Source: Xylogone sp. PMI_703 (lineage: Eukaryota; Ascomycota; Leotiomycetes). From it: DNA of 64,000 nucleotides. The stretch spans positions 682,001 through 746,000 of the forward strand of contig JAJTUQ010000008.1 in the NCBI GenBank assembly GCA_021399445.1. The letters run 5' to 3'. The notes under the pieces were generated by a model. It saw only the letters and a program-made list of their open reading frames with translations. It did no database searches and was not told the DNA's origin. Of the stretch, positions 46,335-56,235 are shown piece after piece. Numbering within the stretch: the stretch's first letter is position 1; every line of letters begins with the position of its first letter. The position numbers and the translations under genes were made by a program.

Positions 46335-48488
46335 ATGCCGTTTCCATTCAGCTCGCTGTGCGAACTTCTCAATAAACTTGACGAAAACCGCACCAAGTCA
46401 TTGAGTGCAAGCAAGGTCTCCGACCTTGACGCAAAAACAGTGGTTACCTGGTTCAGCAAGCACAAGGGTATCATCCCACGACGAGGCCCGGAAGCAGTTG
46501 CATTCTTGTCCTGTCTCTTTCCCGAACGCAGACCAGATAGGGTCTTCGGCTTAAGAATAGCACAGCTCGAAAGAATTGTACAACGGGCACAATGTCTTGG
46601 ATCATCCCGGATGATGGATTTGAAAAGATCGAAGACTGATAATAGTTTAGACTTCGCATCATGCGTGGAACAAGTGATGTCCGTAACAGACTGTGAGTCT
46701 AGGCACGGTCTAGACATAACCTTAGAAGAGCTTGATGATGTCCTTGATCAGATTGCGGCCACGTCAGCGTTCTCATCAGCCAGTTTGAGAGGAAAGGTCA
46801 AGGAGAAATATGGTCAACCAATCTGCACAGATGATTTGCTTTCGAGGGTATTCCGGGCGTTGAAGAGCTCGGAGGCAAAGTGGATAGTTCGTATGTTATC
46901 GAAGAATTACAGCCCAGTTTGCGTTCCAGAACCGTTGGCAATGCACCAATTTCACTTCCTTTTGCCCAGTCTCTTAACCTTTCAAAATTCGTTCGAAGCC
47001 GCCGTGAAGCTCCTAGACGAACCGACAATCGGCTCCATACCCTTCCAAGTGGCAAGTGATGCGGGGGGTGCACTGACAGAGATTGCAAATAATGAGCTCA
47101 GACCTCAGGTTGGGGTGATGATTGGGCGACCGACCTATGAAAAGGCAAGAAGCATCAAGCATTGTTGCCAATTGGCGAGCCAAAGGCAAATGAGTGTTGA
47201 GCGGAAATATGACGGTGAATACTGCCAAATCCACATTGATCTAAACAAGGCCAATGATATCCAAATTTTCTCCAAGAGTGGGAAAGACTCTACCAGGGAC
47301 CGCAGAGGGCTCCATCCTGTACTGCGAGATTGCCTAGCGCTCAATAGAGGGGGTAGTAAGATCAAGAAGCAGTGTATCCTAGAGGGAGAACTGCTTGTAT
47401 GGAATGATGACGACAAGAAAATCGAACCCTTCTACAAAATTCGTCGGCATGTGAAGCGATCTGGAAACTTTATTGGAACTGCTCTCGACTCACCTGCCGA
47501 TCCAGGTGAGCATCTTATGATCATGTTTTACGACATTCTGTTACTTGACGACACTCCCTGCATCAGAGAGAACCTTGAGAAAAGGCGTGGACTACTCAAA
47601 TCTTTAGTTCATTGCATTTCTGGCCGGGTCAAGATCGGAACTTGTGATATAATTGACTTCTCATCTTCAGATGCACCAAAACGGCTTGCTGAGGCGTTCG
47701 CTCGAGCTATCACACAACGATGGGAAGGTTTTGTATTAAAAGGCTGTGATGACCCCTACTTCTCGTTCGACGGGGCCAAGCCATTCATAAAATTAAAGAA
47801 AGACTACATACCAGGCCTTGGGGATACTGCCGATTTTGCCATTGTTGGGGGACGCCGTAATGCGAGAGATGAGCAGGTACTTGGTATTGGGAAACTATGG
47901 TGGACATCATTTTACATTGGATGCTTAGAGAACAAGAATGATGTCTGCCGTTTTGACGCCAAACCGAGATTTTATACAATCGATATGATCGACTTGCATA
48001 GCATCTCGAAAGACAATATCCGATATCTCAACCGTCATGGATATTTTGAACGAGTACCATTTGCCCACTCCATACCTGAATTTGATGTGGGATTTGACCG
48101 GCAGCTCCAGCCTGCCGAGCTATTCAAACGTCCATTTGCTGTGGAGTTGATGGGCGCTGGCTTCGACAAACCATCCAACAGTCGCTATTTTACTCTACGG
48201 TTTCCACGTATGCTGAAGATACATGGGGATCGCTCGTTCAAAGATACGACCAGCCTCGAGGAGCTGCAGAAGATGGCAAAGCAATGTAGTGAAGTGCCAG
48301 AAGATAGCATGAGAGAAGAGACACATTGGCTTGGGAAGCTGGGAATTTCGGACTATCCGGTTGGACCTATGACAGAAGCAACTCGGGTCAAGGAAGAGGC
48401 GAAGAAAAGCAGTAGAAAGCGGAGGAAAACTTCAGAGACGGCGTTTCCACGAGATGATTCAGCTACAAATCAACTTAGACTAGATTGA
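46335..48488 (+). CDS. ATP-dependent DNA ligase-like protein (717 aa)
   Basis: Intronless frame with ATG at 46335 (MPFPFSSLCELL). It contains an N-terminal ligase DNA-binding-type helical region (about 1-250), then the nucleotidyltransferase core: motif I KYDGEY (Lys about 290) preceded by MSVER, motif III FYDILLLDD, motif IV EGFVLKG (about 463) and motif V KLKKDY (about 487), followed by an OB-fold-type region and a basic C-terminal tail (SSRKRRKT) that could be an NLS. There are no BRCT repeats. All catalytic motifs are present, so it should be active. The organisation is that of a fungal accessory (LIG4-like catalytic core) ligase rather than the replicative enzyme. A start at an upstream in-frame ATG near 46245 is possible but less likely. 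Confidence 0.9.
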   Translation: MPFPFSSLCELLNKLDENRTKSLSASKVSDLDAKTVVTWFSKHKGIIPRRGPEAVAFLSCLFPERRPDRVFGLRIAQLERIVQRAQCLGSSRMMDLKRSKTDNSLDFASCVEQVMSVTDCESRHGLDITLEELDDVLDQIAATSAFSSASLRGKVKEKYGQPICTDDLLSRVFRALKSSEAKWIVRMLSKNYSPVCVPEPLAMHQFHFLLPSLLTFQNSFEAAVKLLDEPTIGSIPFQVASDAGGALTEIANNELRPQVGVMIGRPTYEKARSIKHCCQLASQRQMSVERKYDGEYCQIHIDLNKANDIQIFSKSGKDSTRDRRGLHPVLRDCLALNRGGSKIKKQCILEGELLVWNDDDKKIEPFYKIRRHVKRSGNFIGTALDSPADPGEHLMIMFYDILLLDDTPCIRENLEKRRGLLKSLVHCISGRVKIGTCDIIDFSSSDAPKRLAEAFARAITQRWEGFVLKGCDDPYFSFDGAKPFIKLKKDYIPGLGDTADFAIVGGRRNARDEQVLGIGKLWWTSFYIGCLENKNDVCRFDAKPRFYTIDMIDLHSISKDNIRYLNRHGYFERVPFAHSIPEFDVGFDRQLQPAELFKRPFAVELMGAGFDKPSNSRYFTLRFPRMLKIHGDRSFKDTTSLEELQKMAKQCSEVPEDSMREETHWLGKLGISDYPVGPMTEATRVKEEAKKSSRKRRKTSETAFPRDDSATNQLRLD

Positions 48489-49657
48489 CGGGAATTTGCG
48501 GCAGATTGCCTTTAGCATGTTTTGAGCCCTGGGGAACTCTCACATGCTATCAGTATCGCTCTCCGTATAGTTGAACTTACATTCCAGGATTAATAAAATA
48601 CTCTATGACAGATCTGTGTCGGCTGATTATGTCGGTGCGCGTATATAAATACTGAATGACATGTTCGCAGATGAGGCCCAAAATTGTAACCAGTGGAAAC
48701 GTTTAAGGATTTGGTCCTGTCAGAACACAGTCACGTGTTCCCATTCCGATATCACCCTTTGGTAGCTTACACCAGTATCACCACATGTTTTACCAAAGTT
48801 TTATTCAACATAAGCCGTAAACCCCTATTATGCGTTCTTTATTTAGCAGTAATCCGTTGTTCAAATCCCTACTATAAATTGTATTGTAGCTTAAACGTAG
48901 GATAGTCAATTCAATTCATTTCTTTGAGTTCCCACACATGTGGCATATCGGGCCAAATGTTCCGACAGGCCCTTGCCAACTGCAAGGCTCCAAGGAAGTT
49001 CATGTGATTAAAGCCCTGAGGTTAATGCCTACCAAAGGCATGCAGTATCTGAGCGTTAAAAGACACTACTGATGAATTAAACTACGGGCCGATCTCTAAT
49101 AGTTTAGTGTTGCTCAGCTTTATATAACATTTCACCTCGATCCTTTTTACTCCTGATTATTGTAACCTCTCTGTCATGAATTGGATAGACAGCACACAAC
49201 ATGTCAGATTCTTCCTAGATAGGCTACTTTTCAATCGAAGTCTCCATTGTAACTAGTCTCCTAGTAGTAGGTGGTGGGATTGGATCGCCAGTAGCATTGG
49301 GGAAAACTGGTTAGTTCTAAGCGGCGGGTTTATGCTGTCCTCTTACGGAGCTACAGCGAGTGGATCATGAGGCTTATTGCCTTTATGCCTTAGGCTTGAA
49401 AACTTTCCTCTAGGTTTCGTCCACGTGATATTTGAAACTTCCATTTGATTGCCTTAGTGCCTTAGGCCAATATGCCTTGACGCCCGAGACATGGTAACCT
49501 GAGGCACTGAGGCAACGACTTCAGGCGGCTCGACCTGATGCCAGAGTGCCGGTATGGCTTGCGCGGAGCTTGTTATTCGGCTGATGTGGCATACCCATCG
49601 AAAGCCTTCACGGCATCGAGAAGTGCTTAGCTTCATGCTAGAATTATCTAGGGTTAG
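48489..49657. other. No gene; TGCCT-rich short repeats
   Basis: No gene is seen. Between 49370 and 49530 the motif TGCCTTAGGC and variants recur in both orientations (at least six times), which looks like a degenerate palindromic repeat cluster. Confidence 0.4.
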
Positions 49658-50233
49658 ATGGACTTTCTATTTAACAGTTGGAAACCTACCCCCGTCGAAC
49701 CACCACTCCAGGACAACTCTAATGCGACGCACCATTGTGAACAAGTTAATATTACGCTGCCGTTGCTGGCTGCTGTTGAAAATGGGAATAGAAAGACGGT
49801 AAAACTACTGCTTGATCATGGTGCCGACATCAATTTCGAGAATGAGAAAGCTCAGACAGCATTATTCTTGGCAATAGAAACGGATGACGAGTACTACGAC
49901 GATGATGAAGGCGAGAGCTTGGTCGAATTCTTGGTCAAGAATGGTGCTTCTGTCAATCACGCAGATGAAAGTGGCCAGACGCCACTTCTTTATTATTTTC
50001 TTTGGTAATAACATTAGGGTCTGCTGGCTGCTGTGGAAAACAGGAACATAGAGGCTGTGGAAATATTACTCAAGAATGGTGCCGATATCAATTATACAGA
50101 TCCAAAGGGTCAGACAGCACTGTTGTTAGCTATAAATGGGGAGGCTGAGGCTGAGGGTGAAGACAATTTGGTCGAATTGCTGCTTAAAAATGGCGCTGAG
50201 GCAAATGGCCAAAGGCTGGGTGTATCTCAATGA
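49658..50233 (+). pseudogene. Ankyrin-repeat fragment with in-frame stops
   Basis: Two blocks of ankyrin repeats in the same frame: residues LPLLAAVENGNRKTVKLLLD, HGADINFENEKAQTALFLAI, VEFLVKNGASVNHADESGQT; then, after a run of stops at 50006-50020 (TAA, TAA, TAG within five codons), LLAAVENRNIEAVEILLKNG and so on to 50231. The gap is too short to be an intron. Either the intact gene had a longer insert here or this is a relic. Upstream and downstream parts of a larger ankyrin protein are missing. Confidence 0.7.
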
Positions 50234-50277
50234 ACAGTAGCTATCTAATATTTCACGATCTGAAGCAGTTCCAATAA

Positions 50278-50583
50278 CTAGGAATTTAATCTCCAGTACT
50301 CGCAAAGTGCAAATTTCCCGTACTTCCCGGAACTGAAGGGTACGTAAATTTTTGATATCCATGTAATCTCAAAATTGTGTTTCCAATCTGCATTGCTATT
50401 CACATTTCTCAGCTCAGTAGGGTAACTATCCCAGACCAGATGGTTGGGAGAACAACGGGCTTCCAAGGAGGAGCTAACTCTTAATCCATCTTGTTCGAGT
50501 ATGAATTCGTATGTTATAACTTTTCCCTTATTTGGTGTGCCTATCCACTCAAATTGGTTTGGTCGAGTTGTGGATAGTTTCAT
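50278..50583 (-). CDS. Unidentified ORF (101 codons)
   Basis: Open frame with an ATG at 50583 (MKLSTTRPNQFEWIGTPNKG) and plausible composition (VITYEFILEQDGLRVSSSLE). It could be the 3' exon of the minus-strand membrane gene upstream, but I could not join them. Function unknown. Confidence 0.3.
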   Translation of the reverse strand: MKLSTTRPNQFEWIGTPNKGKVITYEFILEQDGLRVSSSLEARCSPNHLVWDSYPTELRNVNSNADWKHNFEITWISKIYVPFSSGKYGKFALCEYWRLNS

Positions 50584-50835
50584 TCAATTCTGTTGCCTAG
50601 CATACGGTACAATAATACTTAATTTTTCTAGAATAAGAATACATTATCATCTTACTCCCTCCACAATGTCCCTTGCGCTACTATGCGGACGAGTACAAGA
50701 ACAAGCATCCTCCTAATAAGGTCGCTAAATAGAAATGTCGTAGCTAAAATTCAGAACTCTAATAAGTTTTGCTGTAAACCATTGTCAGCTAAACCGCGTC
50801 ATGAGCTCTCCACGAACCCTTACACATACTCAAAT

Positions 50836-51156
50836 CTATTTTTTATTACTCGTCTTGATGGGCTGTGTGCGCACCTTCTGGAGAGTAACCCGCTGGATAT
50901 ATTCAAAAATTCCATCGATAAGCCATACTAAGAATTTATAAACTCTAATATTAAAAACGTCTTTTGTTGTGAATTTAATCAATGCAGATGACAATACTAG
51001 AGTGGCAATGATTATGACACCAAAACTGTATTGTAAAAATCGAATCGTTGTACTCAAAGCGAATAACGAGATTGATCCAATGATTATAAGTAAAGATGAG
51101 TAGAGTAGCAAAGCCCACCACCCACGAGGAGGTTTCTTAGTAGATGAGATGGTCAT
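50836..51156 (-). CDS. Small membrane protein (106 aa)
   Basis: Open frame from ATG at 51156. Two strong hydrophobic segments (WWALLLYSSLLIIIGSISLF and FGVIIIATLVLSSALI) are followed by a basic, amphipathic tail. No signal of an intron within it; possible additional exons downstream. Family unknown. Confidence 0.4.
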   Translation of the reverse strand: MTISSTKKPPRGWWALLLYSSLLIIIGSISLFALSTTIRFLQYSFGVIIIATLVLSSALIKFTTKDVFNIRVYKFLVWLIDGIFEYIQRVTLQKVRTQPIKTSNKK

Positions 51157-51775
51157 TTTTGTTCAAAGTTTTGTGAGATTAAGGAAACTGGTTGTATGTA
51201 GATAATCACTCTAGTTTTCTGTATACTATTATAGTTCCATATTTTGTGCTCCCTGAAACAACTGCTGCCAGCTTTGTCTCTGAGCCGGTTCTGGTACTCA
51301 TGGCGGTACTGTCGCCGCTTTTGGCCGGATCTTTTTGATGCGTTAATACAGTAGAATAAGGCTGCCTGCATAGACTTCCTCTAATCCATTATGCAGAATG
51401 GCAAGAGGACATGGTTATGATGCTGTATTTCCGCCTGCGAGCACCGTCATCTTGATCTCCTCTCCCTTCAAATCTAAAGCTTGACCCTACGGTAGATACA
51501 GATTACAAAACAGTCATGTAGAGGGCATTTTCGTTCATATTACGGTGGATATATCCACAAACCAATTTGTCCGTACTATCTCTATATTGCTAGGGAAGCG
51601 AAAGTATCTATCTCCAGAAATGGCGATCGGTTGGCTCTTGGCTGTTGAAACTGGCCCCGTTGGGACGTGGTTTACTCGCCACAGCATTGAATTCGATATG
51701 CAAATGCTTTATCAGTCAAAGATAATGCCTTTCCGTCCTCAGCACAGTACAGTACTGTGGCCTGAATAATCATAT

Positions 51776-52300
51776 TTGTCGTACATAATGAGTAGGAATA
51801 TGAACTTCACATACCCGAGCCTCATAGCCACACGCAAAATATGGCATACGGAAACCTCCTACATATCAGACGAGATCATAGGCGCCATTCTCTATTTCCT
51901 TTATTACTTGTTACGAGAAATCTTCATAACGCCAGTCATCTCTGTGAAACAGGCCAAATGGAAAATGCGGCAGTTGATGCACATCACATACCAAAAGGAT
52001 ACTATTGTCATTGTAACGGTCAAAGAGCAGCCCAACTCGCGACTAATGCGATATCAAGCATTCAAAATTATAATCTTTAGTATCTCTCATTTAGTAGGCT
52101 TTGAAAATTCGGATCGACACGTCGCAACTTTACTAGTTTCGCAAAAAGCCCTGGTGAAAGAATTACGAGATAATTGTGTCGATATAACTAGATTAGACGT
52201 TACACAGTATGGCGAATCGGTACGCGCTGAAGAAGCTAGAAAATGGGGATGTCAGATTGTCAAAGGTTATGGCGCAGTGGTCAGGCTACTACACATATAA
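51776..52300 (+). CDS. Unidentified ORF (174 codons)
   Basis: An open frame with one hydrophobic helix (IIGAILYFLYYLLREIFI) and a C-terminal part of normal composition (ALVKELRDNCVDITRLDVTQ). Start codon uncertain (an ATG at 51788 is possible). It may be a gene remnant. No family recognised. Confidence 0.3.
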   Translation: MSYIMSRNMNFTYPSLIATRKIWHTETSYISDEIIGAILYFLYYLLREIFITPVISVKQAKWKMRQLMHITYQKDTIVIVTVKEQPNSRLMRYQAFKIIIFSISHLVGFENSDRHVATLLVSQKALVKELRDNCVDITRLDVTQYGESVRAEEARKWGCQIVKGYGAVVRLLHI

Positions 52301-52446
52301 ATTGTATGGTACAGAGACTCTATTCACTGCTAGTCTTGATGATGTACAGTACATAGAGGTAAGCCCGTAAAATCTCTTCATACACTAATCCAGTAGCGCT
52401 TAGGCCTGTGATTGGTCAGAACTAATTATATAACTAGTTAACGTTA

Positions 52447-52873
52447 ACGTAAATCCCTGTGCACCGGGCCACCCCATGAAGCGGGCCACCGAAATTTACC
52501 GCAAAATTGAGAAAATCTAACTCTTGATATCTCAACAACTACAGAATTATATTTAATAGAAATGTGTAATTCATATATTTATTATTAAATAAACATATAT
52601 ACAAAATTTAATACAGTCAGCATATGTAGTTTTTGCAGTACAATAAAATAGCCTTGAACTAAAGGTCCAAATTCTAATTTTACAACAATGTAAATGCTTT
52701 GAAAGCAAATGTATCATATATTCAAATTGAAGTTTTAATAATTAATCAATCTCTAAGATACTACCTCTTGAAATTCTATAGTTGTTGAGATATCAAGAGT
52801 TGGATTTTCTCAATTTTGCGGTAAATTTCGGTGGCCCGCTTCATGGGGTGGCCCGGTGCACAGGGATTTACGT
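52447..52873. mobile_element. MITE, 427 bp, with 102-bp terminal inverted repeats
   Basis: Left repeat 52447-52548 and right repeat 52772-52873 are perfect inverse copies apart from two transitions; both begin ACGTAAATCCCTGTGCACC. The 223-bp centre is AT-rich and non-coding. TA flanks both ends (52445-52446 and 52874-52875); because the flanking bases are symmetrical, TTAA is an alternative reading. The terminus ACGTAAATCCC resembles that of the pogo element at 10495 (ACGTATTTCCC), so a pogo/Fot1-type transposase probably mobilised it. Confidence 0.92.
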
Positions 52874-52875
52874 TA

Positions 52876-52960
52876 ACGTAATTCCCGGTCGGTCGGGCCA
52901 CTTTCACCACCATCTGAATCTAAAATACTGAATACTCAACCACTAACGCCTATATTACAA
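52876..52960 (+). mobile_element. Terminal fragment of a pogo-type element
   Basis: Directly outside the MITE, the sequence begins ACGTAATTCCCGGTCGGTC and continues with CACC runs and TACTCAACCAC, the same order as the 5' end of the pogo element at 10495 (ACGTATTTCCCGGTC ... TACTCAACCAC just before its start codon). No transposase follows, so only the terminus remains. Confidence 0.6.
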
Positions 52961-53394
52961 TATATCTAGTTATTAGCTAAATTAGGGCACTTGTTCCTTT
53001 TATGGCCTACAATCCCGCAGAGATCAACTACAGGAGCGATCTTCTCCGAAACAACCCCGTATCGTGATCCATCTCATGCTTGGAGTTGAGCTACCATATT
53101 GAATGGGGGCCGATATCCCGCAGGTTGTCGGGTTTTCTGGAGATCCAGTTTTATTTCGGGTCTGGACTAGTTCACAACAAGAACCGAATAGATGGACGCG
53201 AAACACGTCATAGGGACTTTTACGAGGAGAATTATCCTGAGTATGATTTGCTGCGTGCTTGTACTCTATAACATAGTTATGCTATTCCCTCGTCACATGG
53301 GAGTCATATCGTCTACATCATCTTTCAAGACGTATCAAGAAGAGGAGAAGGTACATCAATTACTGTGATATCCTAGATCACCCTTTTTTTCGGT

Positions 53395-53520
53395 AAAATT
53401 AGGCCCTGTGCACCACTTTTTGGTGCGCGTACCATAGTAATTGAATGCAACGGGTAAATCGAGCAATTGACGCGTGATAACTCAACAACCTTCTATTATT
53501 GTACTGTATATTAACAGATT
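53395..53520. repeat. Diverged relative of the MITE terminus
   Basis: Contains CCCTGTGCACC followed by GGTAAATCGAGCAATTGA and GATAACTCAACAACC, the same order of blocks as the MITE terminal repeat (CCCTGTGCACC, AAATTTACC, AAAATTGAG, GATATCTCAACAAC). No matching second end was found. Confidence 0.5.
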
Positions 53521-53863
53521 ATGGTTGCTCTTAACTTTGGGAGGAGCATCCGCACTAATATTGTATGTGTCTACTTACTACAAGGAGTAACAAGCATACG
53601 TAGGCGGAAAGTAAGGAGCAAACTATGAAGAATGTTGTTAGATCTTTTATTTCCCTCTTTCAAGATGGCCCTTCCACATATGTACGCCAGATCGCTCATA
53701 ACTAACTTAGTGACTTTGTCACTCATGGAGAATTCTTGTGAATAACGTAAAACCATAATCTGAACGGCCCTTGTACATTGTTGGATCTATGTTTGGTGGT
53801 CTATATTGGATGCTCCATTTCTGTATTTAATGATAGGTCTATATTTGGCTGGCCTTCAAACCC

Positions 53864-53870
53864 TATATAA
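53864..53870 (+). promoter_or_regulatory. TATA box (TATATAA)
   Basis: TATATAA lies 38 bp upstream of the thaumatin-like start codon at 53908, in standard position. Confidence 0.5.
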
Positions 53871-53907
53871 ACCTATACTGAAAGGCGACTTTATAAGATA
53901 ACTCGAC

Positions 53908-54742
53908 ATGCATTTCTATATCCTTGCGATACTGGTCGTGCTGACCCTAAGCAACGCCGACGTGACTTTCCATTTTGGAAATCTCTGCAACCAAACCATC
54001 TGGCCATCCATTACTGGAAATTCCTCCAGTCTTCAGGATCCTCTCCCTGCTGGGTTAGCGCTACCACCTAATTCCACCTTTACTGCTCTCCCAATAACTG
54101 CTCCATGGTCGGGTCGGGTCTGGCCCAGGCAGTACTGCCTTCCTGATGGCACTAGTTGTGAGCTAGGTGATTGTGGAGCGGCTAGCTGCTGGGGCAAATC
54201 TGCTGACGACACAACACTCTTTGAAATCGCTATCGGCAACAAGAGTGAGAATGATCAGGGCCAGGAGATACAAACAGCATGGTACGATATTAGCCTAGGT
54301 AAGTTGTAAGTCACTGTGCTAGAGAAGTATGGTCTTGCAATTAACATTGAAGCTAGTGGACGCGTATACTCTCGGAATCACAGCAACGCTACAGGACTCG
54401 GACTGCAAAGCGGTCTCTTGCACTGTCCCGCCATTCTTAGATTCTATTGGAGACGGCTACCTATGCCCCACAGATAACATGATATTAAGAAACAGCACTC
54501 CTAATTCTTTATGTGATTCCAATAGTAGTCAGATAATCGGATGTCTGTCGGATTGTTCTCTGTATGACAGTGATCAGGCTTGTTGTAGAGGTCAATTCAG
54601 CGATCCCAAAATTTGTCCTCCCAGCAGCCAGTGGTTCAAGACTGCGTGCCCACATGCATATAGCTATGCATATGATGAGAATGCATCATTCACCTGCTCG
54701 CAGCCCGTGCAAGCCATTATAGATATAACATTCAATTGTTAA
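53908..54742 (+). CDS. Secreted thaumatin-like protein (258 aa)
   Basis: Exons 53908-54298 and 54357-54742; the 58-bp intron (GTAAGT, branch TTAAC, acceptor GCTAG) joins in phase to give YDISLVDAYTLGITATL, as expected for the family. The signal peptide is MHFYILAILVVLTLSNA. Hallmarks: FHFGNLCNQTIWPSI, WSGRVWPRQYC, CELGDCG, TLFEIAIG, WYDISLVDAY, then the Cys-rich part (CLSDCSLYDSDQACCRG, YFKTACPHAYSYAYD-like) and a C-terminal ITFNC. Predicted to be extracellular; thaumatin-like proteins of fungi are linked to beta-glucan binding or cleavage and antifungal activity. It appears intact, and the TATA box supports expression. Confidence 0.93.
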
Positions 54743-56140
54743 TGGGTTTTAGGGCAGGCGTTGTTGGGAAACGTAGTTACATTTAGAATTGTCAGAGATA
54801 TTGCGTGATAATTGCTGAGGATGCGGAGGATTGCGGTTAGGCAATTCCTAATGAGATTGTGCAAAATCATCCTTTTGCAACACAACGCCAACAATTATAT
54901 TGTATCTTAGCCTTTAACTTAAATAGTTATAGTAATATAGTTAGTCAATCTTACTGCCTAATTATATCAGTACGTCAAAGATCTTTTCATTGCAATATAT
55001 GAATTGAAATGTTCTTAATATGTAAACCATAGGATTTTTTTCTTTTGCTTTCTCTGTCGACCCGCTTGAAAGCTCGAAAAACTGTCTCGTCTTCTTCTAA
55101 ATTCTCAGGCTTTAAACTTTGGCTATTAGGGTAACATCCGGTGGCACTAAATACTAAAAAGGATATTACGACTAGTTCAGATTTGCCTAGCAAATCTAGC
55201 AATATCAAAGAGAGCGTGGATCAACAAATAATTGCTATACTGGCTCTCCTTCATCAGGTATGAAGAGTTAACTCTCCTGATCTATGTTTTTCACGCACTG
55301 GTTGAGTAAGATGGCAATGAAGAGATATGAATGTGGACAACCCCCTCCCCCAGGGGAGAGGGGGGAAGCCGATGATGACGACTAAGTTACTGTCTGTCTC
55401 AATCATCGTGACACTATAACCAATCAAGTCAGGTACGGCCAACCTAGCCTGGTCCTCGACCCAAGAGAAGTGTATCATTCGCGTCGTATCAATGCTAGGA
55501 CGCCTCCGTTATCCCCTAAACCAGGCTTCCAATCTCCAATCACATCTCGCCAGCCTCCGCGGGGTTACAATCAAAGGGGTTTGTTTACAGGCTTCCCGGA
55601 CTTCTCCATCGTCGTAACTACTATTATTCATTTGTTTTACTCTCTCCATACCGATGATTATTGATTGATCACCGGTGCCTTCATCTGATGTTTCAAGTGT
55701 CTCTTGTAATGGGCAGGCGAAATCGCTGAAACAACCTTAGTAACGCTGGCATCAGATGTAACAGTATCTAGGTGAATTGTGATTAGTCGTGAAAGCCGAA
55801 CCTCTTGGCACTAATCCCTAATCGGAAAAGGCCAAAAACGGGAATGCAAAAGTGAAGTGGAGCACCTGGCCGAGCCGCTAGGCAACCTTGTTTTGACAAC
55901 ACCTGACACCCTCCTGATTAGCGCACGCGAATGGAGTACTGGACTGTGAATAATAGACGTTGTGCTTTCATTACCTCAAGAGTGGGGCTCGACATACCAG
56001 CAACCCTTCCGCCATCTTTACGTCCACTATGGCGATGTGAATGACTGCCCATGCCAGGCAGTCATCGTCAGTATATTTTTTTATATCCGGGTGCATTTCT
56101 TCCATTGCTATTATTACTAACCTCGCGGTGGACAAAATAA
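54743..56140. other. No gene; contains one dispersed repeat
   Basis: No gene is supported. The only notable item is the dispersed coding-like repeat at 55385-55505. Confidence 0.4.
55385..55505 (-). repeat. Dispersed coding-like repeat, copy 2
   Basis: Counterpart of 20690-20800. On the minus strand it reads SIDTTRMIHFSWVEDQARLA then VPDLIGYSVTMIET without a stop, within an open frame 55254-55478. This copy is the better preserved one. Confidence 0.5.
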
Positions 56141-56203
56141 TTGGCACAGTGGTACCTAATAGGTCATTGCGCTTTGGTGTGTGATTATGTAATACTGTGC
56201 CAA
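56141..56203. repeat. Short inverted repeat (TTGGCACAGT), 63 bp
   Basis: TTGGCACAGT at 56141-56150 is perfectly inverted at 56194-56203. Just outside on the left is GGACAAAATAA, which resembles termini of Tc1/mariner elements. It lies immediately upstream of the RING-patatin gene and may form part of its promoter. Confidence 0.55.
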
Positions 56204-56235
56204 CTAACGTAAATCCCTGGAGCGAGTGGCTTACA

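Noticed and set aside
48851..48873. TTCAAATCCCTAC as a tRNA B box
   Set aside because: No A box or cloverleaf can be built upstream, and there is no matching acceptor stem.
50006..50020. GTAATAACATTAG as a 13-bp intron joining ankyrin blocks
   Set aside because: Far below the length a spliceosome can use; the other introns here are at least 46 bp.
53080..53271. 63-codon plus-strand frame between the MITE and the thaumatin-like gene
   Set aside because: No motif or signals; the flanking sequence is MITE-derived or AT-rich.
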